Assembly (NCBI GenBank): GCA_016711405.1
Contig: JADJSZ010000051.1
Span: 1 to 29,528, forward strand
Direction: 5' to 3'
DNA from: Candidatus Hadersleviella danica
GTDB taxonomy: Bacteria > Chloroflexota > Anaerolineae > Promineifilales > Promineifilaceae
DNA length: 29,528 bases
Of the stretch, positions 1 to 7,641 are shown in pieces. Position numbers and translations under genes: made by a program. Below the pieces are notes generated by a model. That model ran no database searches. It was not told the origin of the DNA and saw nothing but the letters and a program-made list of their open reading frames with translations. The stretch's first letter is position 1; the number at the start of each line of letters is the position of its first letter.

Positions 1-299
1 TTGGCTTTTCGTTATATCTCTGATGAACAATGGACAAAATAACTTATTTAGATTATTACTCTCCCTATATCTGATATTGCTAATACTGGGCAGTTATATT
101 ATAGAATTTATGCCATCCGGGAATCAGGCTACAATATAGCATTCACATGCTTAAACCATTCAGCTATCAATTTGAAGTTATAGACAAGAAGTAATGTAAT
201 GGGATGAGTTCTCTTTTCCTCAGGTATTTCTTGATGAAACAATAATGTGCATTATTTTCAGCTGACAGACAAGATACAAAAATTACTACTCTACGGCCG
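1..299. other. AT-rich stretch with no confident gene
   Basis: This stretch is much more AT-rich than the rest of the window and contains no CGGCCG site. A forward frame open from the window edge to a TAG at 137-139 encodes about 45 residues, with a hydrophobic run (LLLSLYLILLILGSYII). It could be the end of a membrane protein or chance. The AT-rich-to-GC-rich switch at about 290 mirrors the one at about 3745, where an AT-rich part joins the same GC-rich module. This may therefore be the remnant of another protein that once carried the downstream C-terminal module. Confidence 0.3.
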
Positions 300-1017
300 C
301 CGTCACGGCCTCGACCAAACCCACCCCTCACCAAGTCGTCACCATCCCCGTCGATACCCAACCCCACCGTCAGCCTCATGTACCGCACCGTGCGCGACCT
401 GCCGGTGATGACACCCAATTCAGTGTGGCTGACCCAACGGCACAGTAACCACCACCCGATGTCCTCAACCCCACGGCCGTCGCCTGGGAACACGCATGGT
501 TTGATGCCAGCGAATGGGCGGGCAGAAACGGTGACCTTGACCCTCGCGGCCGTGCAAAACGCGGGCGACCCGCTTCTCCGCGTAGACCTCGACGATGTCC
601 CGCTCGGCTCAGCGCACCCGACACCAGGTCACTGCCTGGCCGCTCCCAATGCGGCCATGCCCGCGAAGGAACTCACCGTCACCCTCAACTACGGCAATCT
701 CAGCCCCGACCTACTCGCTCACACCACCACCCTCACCCTCACCTTGCCTGCGGGTTTGGTGGTGAACAGTGTCAGCGTCACCCCCACCGTGCAAACGGCC
801 GAACACATTATTTGGCAACTGGGCGATTTACCCGCCAACACCAGCGGAACCATCACCCTCACCGCCACGGTCAACGGCAATGTGCCCCTGTGGAATACCC
901 TGAATGGCCACGGCCGAACTCCGCACCCCCCTCGCTGAGCCAAGCTGGGGCAACAACGAACACACGGCCGCCCTCTTCATCGGCCGTCGCGACCACCTAC
1001 CTGCAATTTTCAAATAA
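300..1017 (+). pseudogene. degenerate copy of a jelly-roll + DUF11-like C-terminal module ending in LPAIFK
   Basis: About 720 bp that aligns along its whole length with 3757-4473 and ends at the same Lys-stop with the same tail (LPAIFK). Readable pieces include PNPTVSLMYRTVRD, DPLLRVDLDDV and LNYGNLSPDLLAHTTTLTL. These match the jelly-roll-like and DUF11-like parts of the intact copy. The frame is broken at least five times relative to that copy, for example near 405-430, 455, 525, 610-640 and 905. It has no start codon or signal peptide of its own; the longest open piece is 378-938. Some breaks are not at homopolymers and substitutions are frequent, so it looks like a decaying duplicate even if some indels are sequence errors. 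Such modules normally sit at the C-terminus of large secreted Chloroflexota proteins. Confidence 0.6.
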
Positions 1018-1035
1018 ATAAGGAGATTTTTCACC

Positions 1036-2637
1036 ATGCTACGCACCAAGTTACTTTATCTTCCTAGCTTGGGCAGTTTAACGTTGCTACCCTCTTTATT
1101 TCCACTGGGGAATCCAAGCCCAGAAGCAACCGATGAGGTTTTGCTGAGCGGTTGGAGATGTTGGTTTATCCACCTACCGAGGAGAATTCGGCCGAATTAG
1201 CGGCCGTTTTACCCAAATGGCCCCGCCAGACACGGCGCAACTGCGGCTCCGCCCAATTTCCATTTGCCCGCAACCTTGTTGGTTTACCAAAATTTCGACA
1301 CGGGCAATTGGGAAGTTTTGCTGAACACGGCCGCGCAAGCCAAGATTAATTTGAGCAATCATCCAGCGGCCGATATTCACCCCCGCCTCAACCGTGGCGC
1401 AACCCATGTGTTATTTGCCTCTAACCGGGCGGGCAACTTCGATTTGTATGTGATGAAAGTCGATGGGAGCAATCTCACCCAACTCACCGCGAGTGCAGGG
1501 GACGATGTGAACCCCGTTTGGTCGCCCGATGGCTCGAAAATCGCTTTTGAGTCGTATCGGGATGGGCAACCCGAGATTTATGTGATGAATGCGGATGGCT
1601 CCAACCAAACCCGCCTGACGGTTTCGCCCGATTTTGATGGGATGCCGACGTGGTCGCCTGATGGGCAAACCATCGCCTTCTCCTCTCGCCGCACGGGTGG
1701 CTACCGCATTTACACGATGGACGCGGCCACGGGGCCAACCAAATTCAGCGATCTACATACCCTTATAGCCTTTCTCCTGCATGGTCACCTGAGGGAAACG
1801 CTGTTTATTTTAGTGCTGATTTTAATAATGATTTATGGCTTGATGCTGTATACATATCTTCGCCTTATTTTCATCCCTCTACACAAGTACTTATTCCAGT
1901 AAATCATGGGGCATATACTGATATTTGGATACGAGATTGGTCTCCAGAAGGGAAGGCATGTCACTTATGATGTAAGGCGATATGATAGCAATTTTCAGCT
2001 GACTGGATTAGAAATATGGATCCATAACATTGATTTTTACAGTCAGTATCCTTATGAGCAAGTCAACCCTTTAATGCCACCGACTTTTTGAGTATTAATC
2101 CTGCTATTCACTCTAACGATATATTAAAACCCCTAACAGTTATAGATAATATACCTACATATACTTCTCGGAATCACCCATTTTTACTCAAGTGGGATTT
2201 CTTAGAAGAGGGGTCTGGTGTTAAAAATTCAACCATATGGTATCAAGTTGATACTGCACCTTGGGAGGCTCTAGCTAATTTCCCACCAAATGTAACTACA
2301 CTGCGAACTGATTACTTCTTAGATGTAATTCAGAGTGGGGAAACTTTATCTTTCAGAGGTTATGGTATAGATAATCATGGGAATGGGGGTGGGGTCAAAC
2401 AGCTTCAACAACGTTGTATGAGTGGTATTTTGCAGGGCAATTCCGCGATAATCGTGGGAGACCTATTGCGAACACACCCCTTGAATTTCAGACTACTACG
2501 CTTAATCATGTAAAACAAATGAAAGTGGTCAATATTTTGCGTATGCAATTGGCAATCATGCCTACAATCTTTACTTTAACGCCCATGAACAACCACTAAT
2601 AACACCTACGCAATTAAGTATTACCCAGCGCAACCGT
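1036..2637 (+). pseudogene. 5' part of a large secreted PD40-propeller protein, frameshifted
   Basis: The start ATG at 1036 has a good ribosome-binding site (TAAGGAG, 1018-1024). It opens with a signal-peptide-like stretch (MLRTKLLYLPSLGSLTLLPS). After frame breaks near 1150-1260, 1264-1745 encodes TolB-like PD40/WD40-like repeats: three copies of the pattern LTxLT..WSPDG..IAF.S.R.G...IYxM. The repeats continue in another frame (AWSPEGNAVYFSADFNN). Further frames then give an Ig-like region (TSRNHPFLLKWDF) and a carboxypeptidase-regulatory-like region (GRPIANTPLEFQ ... NESGQYFAYAIGN). Each switch can be repaired by one base in a short run: C3 near 1760, G3 near 1950, T5 near 2088, G4 near 2394, A4 near 2513. 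Repaired, the reading frame joins the 2638-4473 frame into one secreted protein of about 1,140 residues. It is either a decayed gene or, as I think more likely, an intact gene seen through consensus errors. Confidence 0.55.
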
Positions 2638-4473
2638 TTGCCAGTAGCCTACGCATGGGGATTAGATAATGTTGTGCAAAATAGTGGCTTTGAAACCTCA
2701 TGGAACCATTGGATACACTCCGAAGGGATAGTTACTCCTAAATCAGGTTATAGCGGTCAAGGATCCTTTGCTCTTGGCGAGCCAATCGAAAACTGTATTA
2801 ACTGTATTAAAACGCTAACAACATTTGATTGGGTTGATGATTTTTATGGAAGCTCGTTAAGTGATCAGATTCTTGACAAGTTAGGAAATCTCCATTTGTT
2901 TTTTAATGTCCAGCGAACACCAAACGCTTTGCCTCAAATTTACCATACGGTTTTGCAATCTGATGGTCAGTGGACCAGTTTAGATGCTACACCAATACCC
3001 AGTATGTATCCTAAAATATTTGCGGCTAAAGATGGTGGATTGGACATTTTTTATTTTATAGATGATACAACTTTGCAATTTTTGCGTTATCAACCTAATG
3101 GGCAATGGTCACAGCCTGAGACAATTAGTACTAATCAATACCCTGTGACTATACAGTCATATCATGTGGACTCGCAAGGTATTGTACATTTATTTCTCTA
3201 TAATTACGGTACTATCTATTATAAACGCGCTACGAATGGTGTATGGAGCGTAGGGCAATTTCCAGATAATGATGCTGTATCACACGTAATTAGTTTGCCT
3301 AATGGCGAACTTCATTTATTCCAAGCTGAAAGTACTCCAATCCTAAACGGGATTGTAAAAGAGGTCATTCATTTTGTATATCAACAAAATGGGGTTTGGC
3401 AAAAAATTGAGCAAATTTTTTTAGATGATGTTTTTGCTGATCAAACCCTTGAATTGATTTATGTTGAAGAAGAGGAAACCTTGTACATAAGAACTTCTCA
3501 TAACATGTGGCGATACCGGCCACATGAAGATTGGGTCAAACTTTCAACTCGTCTACAAAACCCATCTGTAAGGGCAATACTTCATGGGGATGGTGACTAC
3601 AAAGTCAAATTGCTAATTCGTGACCCATATCATACAAATTGGGAGGAAATTTGGAGCGAGGTATTAGATGATAGCCCTTGGGCATTTTTAGATATGAATA
3701 ACAATGTGCACTATCTAACTTATGACAAGCGTTATTATGGGACACATGGGCATACCGCCCTGCACGACCAAACCCACACCCTCGCCCAAGTCGTCACCAT
3801 CCCCGCCGACATGCCCAACCCCACCGTCAGCCTCATGTACCGCACCGTGCGCGACATCCCCGGCGACGACACCCAATTCGAGGTGCGGCTAACCAACGGC
3901 ACAGTAACCACCACCCATGTCCTCAGCCCCACGGCCGTGGTCTGGGAACACGCATGGTTTGATGCCAGCGAATGGGCAGGCGAAACGGTGACGTTGACCC
4001 TCGCGGCCGTGCAAAAAGCGGGCGATCCCCTCCTCCGCGTAGACCTCGACGATGTCTCGCTCGGCTCGGCCGCGCCCGACACATGGGTCACTGTGGCCGC
4101 CCCCAATGCGGCCATGCCCAGCGAAGAAGTAAACATCACCCTCAACTACGGCAATCTCAGCCCCGACCTGCTCGCCCACACCACCACCCTCACCCTGACC
4201 TTGCCCACGGGTTTGGTGGTGAACAGCGTCAGCGTCACCCCCACCGTGCAAACGGCCGAACACATCATCTGGCAATTGGGCGATTTACCCGCCAACACCA
4301 GCGGAACCATCACCCTCACGGCCATGGTTAACGGCAATGTGCCCCTGATGAGCACCCTGAACGGCACGGCCGAACTCCGCACCCCCCTCGCCGAGCCAAG
4401 CTGGGGCAACAATGAACACACAGCCGCCCTCTTCATCGGCCGTCGCGCCTACCTCCCTGCAATTTTCAAATAA
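2638..4473 (+). CDS. secreted beta-propeller protein with jelly-roll and DUF11-like C-terminal modules
   Basis: A 611-residue open frame; 2638 (TTG) is only its first possible start. Protein-like sequence continues upstream in the same frame to about 2520, so this is the C-terminal half of the gene starting at 1036. Residues 10-45 (NVVQNSGFETSWNHW) look like the start of a carbohydrate-binding module. Residues 80-365 hold repeated beta strands of the type 'Y...NGxWS', like sialidase or exo-lyase propellers. From residue 368 the DNA becomes GC-rich and encodes a jelly-roll-like module (VTIPADMPNPTVSLMYR ... LRVDLDDVSLG), then a DUF11-like domain (NAAMPSEEVNITLNYGNLS ... IIWQLGDLPANTSGTITL), and the tail RRAYLPAIFK. 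The tail resembles C-terminal 'YLPLVLR'-type endings I recall from secreted Chloroflexota proteins. The 3' third is duplicated at 300-1017. Function is probably adhesive or glycan-binding; that is inference. Confidence 0.7.
   Translation: MPVAYAWGLDNVVQNSGFETSWNHWIHSEGIVTPKSGYSGQGSFALGEPIENCINCIKTLTTFDWVDDFYGSSLSDQILDKLGNLHLFFNVQRTPNALPQIYHTVLQSDGQWTSLDATPIPSMYPKIFAAKDGGLDIFYFIDDTTLQFLRYQPNGQWSQPETISTNQYPVTIQSYHVDSQGIVHLFLYNYGTIYYKRATNGVWSVGQFPDNDAVSHVISLPNGELHLFQAESTPILNGIVKEVIHFVYQQNGVWQKIEQIFLDDVFADQTLELIYVEEEETLYIRTSHNMWRYRPHEDWVKLSTRLQNPSVRAILHGDGDYKVKLLIRDPYHTNWEEIWSEVLDDSPWAFLDMNNNVHYLTYDKRYYGTHGHTALHDQTHTLAQVVTIPADMPNPTVSLMYRTVRDIPGDDTQFEVRLTNGTVTTTHVLSPTAVVWEHAWFDASEWAGETVTLTLAAVQKAGDPLLRVDLDDVSLGSAAPDTWVTVAAPNAAMPSEEVNITLNYGNLSPDLLAHTTTLTLTLPTGLVVNSVSVTPTVQTAEHIIWQLGDLPANTSGTITLTAMVNGNVPLMSTLNGTAELRTPLAEPSWGNNEHTAALFIGRRAYLPAIFK
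3757..4473 (+). repeat. 720-bp duplicated module, intact copy (partner 300-1017)
   Basis: The DNA from about 3757 to the stop codon at 4473 is repeated at 300-1017. Identity is high by eye and both copies end at the same codon and tail. The boundary coincides with a sharp rise in GC content within the reading frame, so the module seems to have been joined to an unrelated AT-rich N-terminal part. Confidence 0.8.
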
Positions 4474-4504
4474 ATAGTGACTTGTCCATTTACAAGATAG
4501 AGTG

Positions 4505-4558
4505 TAGAGATAGAGGCTCACTTAGTCGGCGAAACGACCACGTGCCCCTCTATCTCTA
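4505..4558. terminator. hairpin between convergent genes
   Basis: A perfect 12-bp inverted repeat (TAGAGATAGAGG at 4505-4516, complement at 4547-4558) encloses a smaller hairpin (GTCG-GCGAAA-CGAC, 4525-4538). It sits between the stops of the converging genes ending at 4473 (+) and 4584 (-), which fits a two-way terminator. The right arm continues into a CTCTATCT-type repeat tract up to about 4576. Confidence 0.5.
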
Positions 4559-4583
4559 TCTCCCGTCTCTATCTCCCCCCAAA

Positions 4584-5600
4584 TTATTTCTCCGCCTGCC
4601 CCGAATCCTCATCCACCATCCACCCCGAAACATCCACCACCTGAAAATCAGAGCCAACCACCACATCCAACTCGTGCAACATATCATTGTCCCACCGCTC
4701 ATCGGGTGCGCCACTGATATACCACTCCGAGCCATTGTCCGCCAAAATCATCCCATACGTTTTGAGCGCTTGCAGGATAACCTGCGCCTCTGGCGAGAAA
4801 CCGCTCAAATCAAAATCGGGGCGTAAACGCACGCGCAACCCCATCGGCGGGTATTCCGTCCCCGTTAAATCCGAGGCGAAGTGGCGGGCGGGCCACACAT
4901 AGGCACGTTGGGTTTCGGGCACTGTAAAGCGCAACGCATGGCGGATTTCGCCGCTGGCCACCTCATCATAACGCACAAGGCCGGGCAAAATGGGCAAGCC
5001 CGCCGCATCGGCCGATGTCCACCCATCTGGGCGTAGAGCGTTGGAACGCAAATCGTAGATAGCTCCCGAGCCAGCCGCCCAACTCGCTCCCCCGTTTTGC
5101 GGGTGGGCATCGTACACCTCATACAGCAAACAATTATCCTTGTCTAACACCAACACATGCCTGTCGCCCGTCGCATCTGGCCCCCCTTCAATGGGGGCGT
5201 TGGGCGGGATGGGATACGGCCCCGGCTCGCTCTCATTGGGGTAATAAAAGCTAATCGGCACTTTGGGTTGGCTCTCTTCGACAATAATAAACGGGATGCC
5301 GATGGGCGAATTAGACCCCGGCGGCCACACACCCGAGCCAAGATCCATATGTACCCCACTTGTGGCCCCAATCGTGGCAATATAGGTGTCGGAATTGGGG
5401 TGGATAGGGGCATCATCCACAGGGGTATTCCAGATGTTATCGCTGGGCAGAATGGGGCAACCCGCCAATATGGGGCTGGCGGGACGGCCGTAGATGATGG
5501 GCAAATGGTTGACACTGGGTTCGTGTGGCCCAGCCCAAACCATGCCCGCCACCACGAGCAAACTGGCTAATCCAAAGAACAACAATTTGGGGTTTCGCAT
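4584..5600 (-). CDS. secreted protein of unknown function ('DNIWNTPVD' family)
   Basis: 338 residues from the ATG at 5600, chosen because AGGAGAAGG lies just upstream; the frame stays open further 5' but that runs into the neighbouring gene. Residues 1-23 (MRNPKLLFFGLASLLVVAGMVWA) form a signal peptide. The mature part has the motif CPILPSDNIWNTPVDDAPIHPNS near residues 48-70 and many Gly, Pro and Asp turns, with no membrane segment. I recall similar secreted proteins from Actinobacteria and Acidobacteria, annotated only as hypothetical. The repeated aromatic and acidic residues (WPPGSNSPIGIPF, LLYEVYDAHPQNGGASW, GPDATGDRHVLVLD) suggest a beta-rich fold. It lies 26 bp downstream of the DUF2306 gene, so the two are probably co-transcribed. 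No enzymatic role can be assigned. Confidence 0.85.
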   Translation of the reverse strand: MRNPKLLFFGLASLLVVAGMVWAGPHEPSVNHLPIIYGRPASPILAGCPILPSDNIWNTPVDDAPIHPNSDTYIATIGATSGVHMDLGSGVWPPGSNSPIGIPFIIVEESQPKVPISFYYPNESEPGPYPIPPNAPIEGGPDATGDRHVLVLDKDNCLLYEVYDAHPQNGGASWAAGSGAIYDLRSNALRPDGWTSADAAGLPILPGLVRYDEVASGEIRHALRFTVPETQRAYVWPARHFASDLTGTEYPPMGLRVRLRPDFDLSGFSPEAQVILQALKTYGMILADNGSEWYISGAPDERWDNDMLHELDVVVGSDFQVVDVSGWMVDEDSGQAEK

Positions 5601-5626
5601 GAGCCTTCTCCTAAAACCCTTCGGGT

Positions 5627-6241
5627 TTATTGCGTGGCACGGCGATACAAAAACCACTCCACAATCAACAAATTGGGAACCCACGCCAGCCATGCCACGG
5701 TGCGGTATGCGGTTACGAATTCTAGCCCGAGCACGGCCGTGAGCAAGGGCAAATGCAGGCGCAACGTCACGGCCGCAAACGTGAGGGCATAATTCCGAAT
5801 CATCCACCGCTGGTGGGCTGGCACATTTTTTTTGCGGATGCGGGTATAGGCCATGACGGCCGTGGCCAACCAACTCAGCGCCAACAAGGTAAAGCCCAGC
5901 GTGGTAATCCAGCCCCCATAGGCCAATTGCGCCATGTACAAGCCCGATAAGCCACCCACCACAACGCCCAACAAATAAATGCGCCCTGTCCAACGATGAA
6001 TGGCCAGCCGCCGCCCCGTCCGCCAGCGGCGGATAAATTGCCACGGCCCCAGCACCAAAGCAATAATGGAGCCCGCCACATGGGCCAAAATGGCGGCCGT
6101 GTGCGCCATATACACTAACTTTTGCTCGGGAAAATAGATTTCGGGGTCGGCCATTAAATAGCGGCTCGAAACCAACGCAATGCTGAGAGCCAGAAAAAGC
6201 ATTAAACCCCATCCCACCGACCGCATTCCTTTGAGAGCCAT
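5627..6241 (-). CDS. DUF2306 family membrane protein
   Basis: 204 residues from the ATG at 6241 (MALKGMRSVGWGLM); an earlier in-frame ATG at 6298 would add 19 polar residues and is less likely. The start has only a weak upstream AGAAGG. About six hydrophobic helices are visible: LMLFLALSIALV, a long one with HTAAILAHVAGSIIALVLGPWQF, then WTGRIYLLGVVVGGLSGLYMA, TTLGFTLLALSWLATAVMA, YALTFAAVTLRLHLPLL and TAYRTVAWLAWVPNLLIVEW. The pattern H..AG.I....GPWQF .... HR..GR.Y and HQRWMIRNYALTF is the DUF2306 signature. The family is often heme-protein-like with conserved His residues; its function is not established. First gene of a probable two-gene minus-strand operon, divergent from the DinB/TetR operon. 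Confidence 0.85.
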   Translation of the reverse strand: MALKGMRSVGWGLMLFLALSIALVSSRYLMADPEIYFPEQKLVYMAHTAAILAHVAGSIIALVLGPWQFIRRWRTGRRLAIHRWTGRIYLLGVVVGGLSGLYMAQLAYGGWITTLGFTLLALSWLATAVMAYTRIRKKNVPAHQRWMIRNYALTFAAVTLRLHLPLLTAVLGLEFVTAYRTVAWLAWVPNLLIVEWFLYRRATQ

Positions 6242-6341
6242 ATGTTTGCCTGCCTTCTCATAATTTTTGATGATAGCTGGCTTATCCCTGCCAGCCATAC
6301 GCTTCGGCCACGGCCAAGTTGCACCCTGTCCAACAGCATCT

Positions 6342-6369
6342 TGACACGGCCGCTTTTTTTTGCTATTTT
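6342..6369 (+). promoter_or_regulatory. sigma70-type promoter of the DinB-tetR operon
   Basis: TTGACA (6342-6347), a 16-bp spacer and TATTTT (6364-6369). The predicted start point is near 6376, about 47 bases before the ATG at 6423. The spacer contains a CGGCCG site. Confidence 0.55.
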
Positions 6370-6375
6370 TAACAA

Positions 6376-6389
6376 ACCAACCAGTCGGT
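6376..6389. promoter_or_regulatory. imperfect palindromic operator, TetR type
   Basis: ACCAACCAGTCGGT is an imperfect inverted repeat (ACCAACC against the complement of AGTCGGT, 5 of 7 pairs). It resembles the ACCGAC-y-r-GTCGGT operators bound by several TetR-family repressors. It overlaps the predicted transcription start of an operon whose second gene encodes a TetR regulator, which suggests autorepression. Confidence 0.45.
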
Positions 6390-6399
6390 TTTCAGAATC

Positions 6400-6420
6400 C
6401 AAAATCTAAAATCTAAAATC
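6400..6420 (+). repeat. heptamer tract (3 x YAAAATC)
   Basis: CAAAATC-TAAAATC-TAAAATC, ending two bases before the ATG at 6423. It occupies the place where a Shine-Dalgarno sequence would be; none is visible. Confidence 0.7.
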
Positions 6421-6422
6421 CC

Positions 6423-6974
6423 ATGCCCCCCGTCATCCCCACCTATCTCGATTTGCTCGACAGCCAGCGCGAGGCCGCACTAGCGGCCGTCGCCACCCTT
6501 ACCCCCGCCCAACTTTGGCAACGTCCCGCCCCCAAAGAATGGTCTGTTGGCGAAATTCTCGACCACAACTACTTGCTCATCGCCCGTTCCCTGCCTCTAT
6601 TTCGGGGGGCTTGGCGATGGCTCCACAAGCGGGGCGAACGGCGGCGGGCACGGCCGTATGCAACCGATGCGGCCGACCCCTATACAGCCGATTTTCCCAT
6701 GTGGGTAGGCTTTTTGTGGACACCACGCTACAAGGCCCAAAAGCCCATCCCCCTAACCCAAATCGCCACCAACTTACGCGACCTTCACCACCAAGTACGC
6801 CTCTTTTACGCAGGCAAAGATGAAGATGTGTTGGGTAACATCTATTTATACGACCCTCTTTTAGGCTGGCTCAACATGATTGGGGCGCTCCGCGTGGGCA
6901 TCCACCACGACCAATTGCACTACCGCGATATTTTCCAAATGGTGGAAAATTTACACCAAGAGGGGGCGCGATGA
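6423..6974 (+). CDS. DinB-like (DinB_2) metal-binding four-helix protein
   Basis: 183 residues with the DinB superfamily layout: a first helix (DLLDSQREAALAAVATLT), a middle 'EWSVGEILDHNYLLI' segment carrying His48, and a C-terminal 'GIHHDQLHYRDI' with His161, His162 and His166. In this superfamily three His residues spaced this way usually bind a divalent metal. Some members are bacillithiol or mycothiol S-transferases and many have no known substrate. The PAPKEWSVGEILDH segment is typical of the DinB_2 branch. The start is preceded by a heptamer tract and no Shine-Dalgarno. The stop overlaps the tetR start (ATGA), so the two genes are translationally coupled and probably share a function such as a stress or thiol response (inference). 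Confidence 0.85.
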   Translation: MPPVIPTYLDLLDSQREAALAAVATLTPAQLWQRPAPKEWSVGEILDHNYLLIARSLPLFRGAWRWLHKRGERRRARPYATDAADPYTADFPMWVGFLWTPRYKAQKPIPLTQIATNLRDLHHQVRLFYAGKDEDVLGNIYLYDPLLGWLNMIGALRVGIHHDQLHYRDIFQMVENLHQEGAR

Positions 6975-7573
6975 CCCCTCGTGCCGTAGACCCCGAAACG
7001 CGCAAAGCGCAAATCCTCACGGCCGCTCTCGCCGTGTTCGCCCAAAAAGGGTTCCACGGAGCCAGCATGAACGACATTGTGGCCGCCGCTGGCCTGAGCA
7101 AAGGGGGGGTCTATTGGCACTTCGAGAGCAAGGAAAGCATCATCATGGCCATTTTGGCGGCCATGTTTGAGCGGGATACGCAAGCAATGCTCGCCCTCGC
7201 TGGGGGCGATGGCACGGCCGCCAGCAAAATTCGCGCCATTCTCGCCCACAGCACGGCCGAACTCACCACCCAAGCCGACCTATTGCCCATCATTTACGAG
7301 TTTTATGCCTTGGCTACCCGCCAGCCCGAGGTACGCGCCTTTTTACAGGGCTACTTCGAGCAATACGCGGCCGTCCTCACCCAATTGGTGGCCAAGGGCG
7401 TGGCGGCGGGCGAATTGGCCACGGCCGAACCCGCCACCCTCGCCCACGCCCTCATGGCTCAATTTGAGGGTCAACTTATCCTCGCCACCCTCACCCAGCA
7501 AACGGCCGACTTCGCCCCCAACACCCAAGCGGCCATAGATTGGCTGTTAGAAGCCATAAGCCGTAAGCCATAA
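6971..7573 (+). CDS. TetR/AcrR family transcriptional regulator
   Basis: 200 residues. The N-terminal helix-turn-helix is classic: RKAQILTAALAVFAQKGFHG at about 11-30, ASMNDIVAAAGLSKGGVYWHF at about 31-51, then ESKESIIMAIL. The C-terminal half is an all-helical ligand and dimer domain without a recognisable effector signature. It overlaps the upstream DinB-like gene by four bases. A palindrome at the operon promoter (6376-6389) is a plausible operator, so autoregulation is likely. All five Thr-Ala pairs are encoded ACG GCC G, each making a CGGCCG site; elsewhere in the gene Thr is mostly ACC. The last residues (EAISRKP) and the stop are encoded by a heptamer tract. Confidence 0.93.
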   Translation: MTPRAVDPETRKAQILTAALAVFAQKGFHGASMNDIVAAAGLSKGGVYWHFESKESIIMAILAAMFERDTQAMLALAGGDGTAASKIRAILAHSTAELTTQADLLPIIYEFYALATRQPEVRAFLQGYFEQYAAVLTQLVAKGVAAGELATAEPATLAHALMAQFEGQLILATLTQQTADFAPNTQAAIDWLLEAISRKP

Positions 7574-7579
7574 GCCATC
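7552..7579 (+). repeat. heptamer tract (4 x AGCCRTM) at the tetR 3' end
   Basis: AGCCATA-AGCCGTA-AGCCATA-AGCCATC. The tract begins inside the tetR coding sequence, supplies its last codons and TAA stop, and continues past it. The rest of the gap to 7641 is pyrimidine-rich (CTCTCCC-type). Confidence 0.75.
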
Positions 7580-7641
7580 AGCTACCAACCTCTCCCCCGC
7601 TCCTCTGCCCCCCCTCTTGCTCCCTCCCCTCCCCCTCCCCC

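Noticed and set aside
1..1017. Mobile element as the cause of the 720-bp duplication
   Set aside because: No transposase, terminal inverted repeats or target-site duplications could be seen around either copy.
4584..6212. One long open frame of over 500 codons on the minus strand spanning two genes
   Set aside because: The part above 5600 is the out-of-frame shadow of the DUF2306 gene. The ribosome-binding site and signal peptide at 5600 mark the true start.
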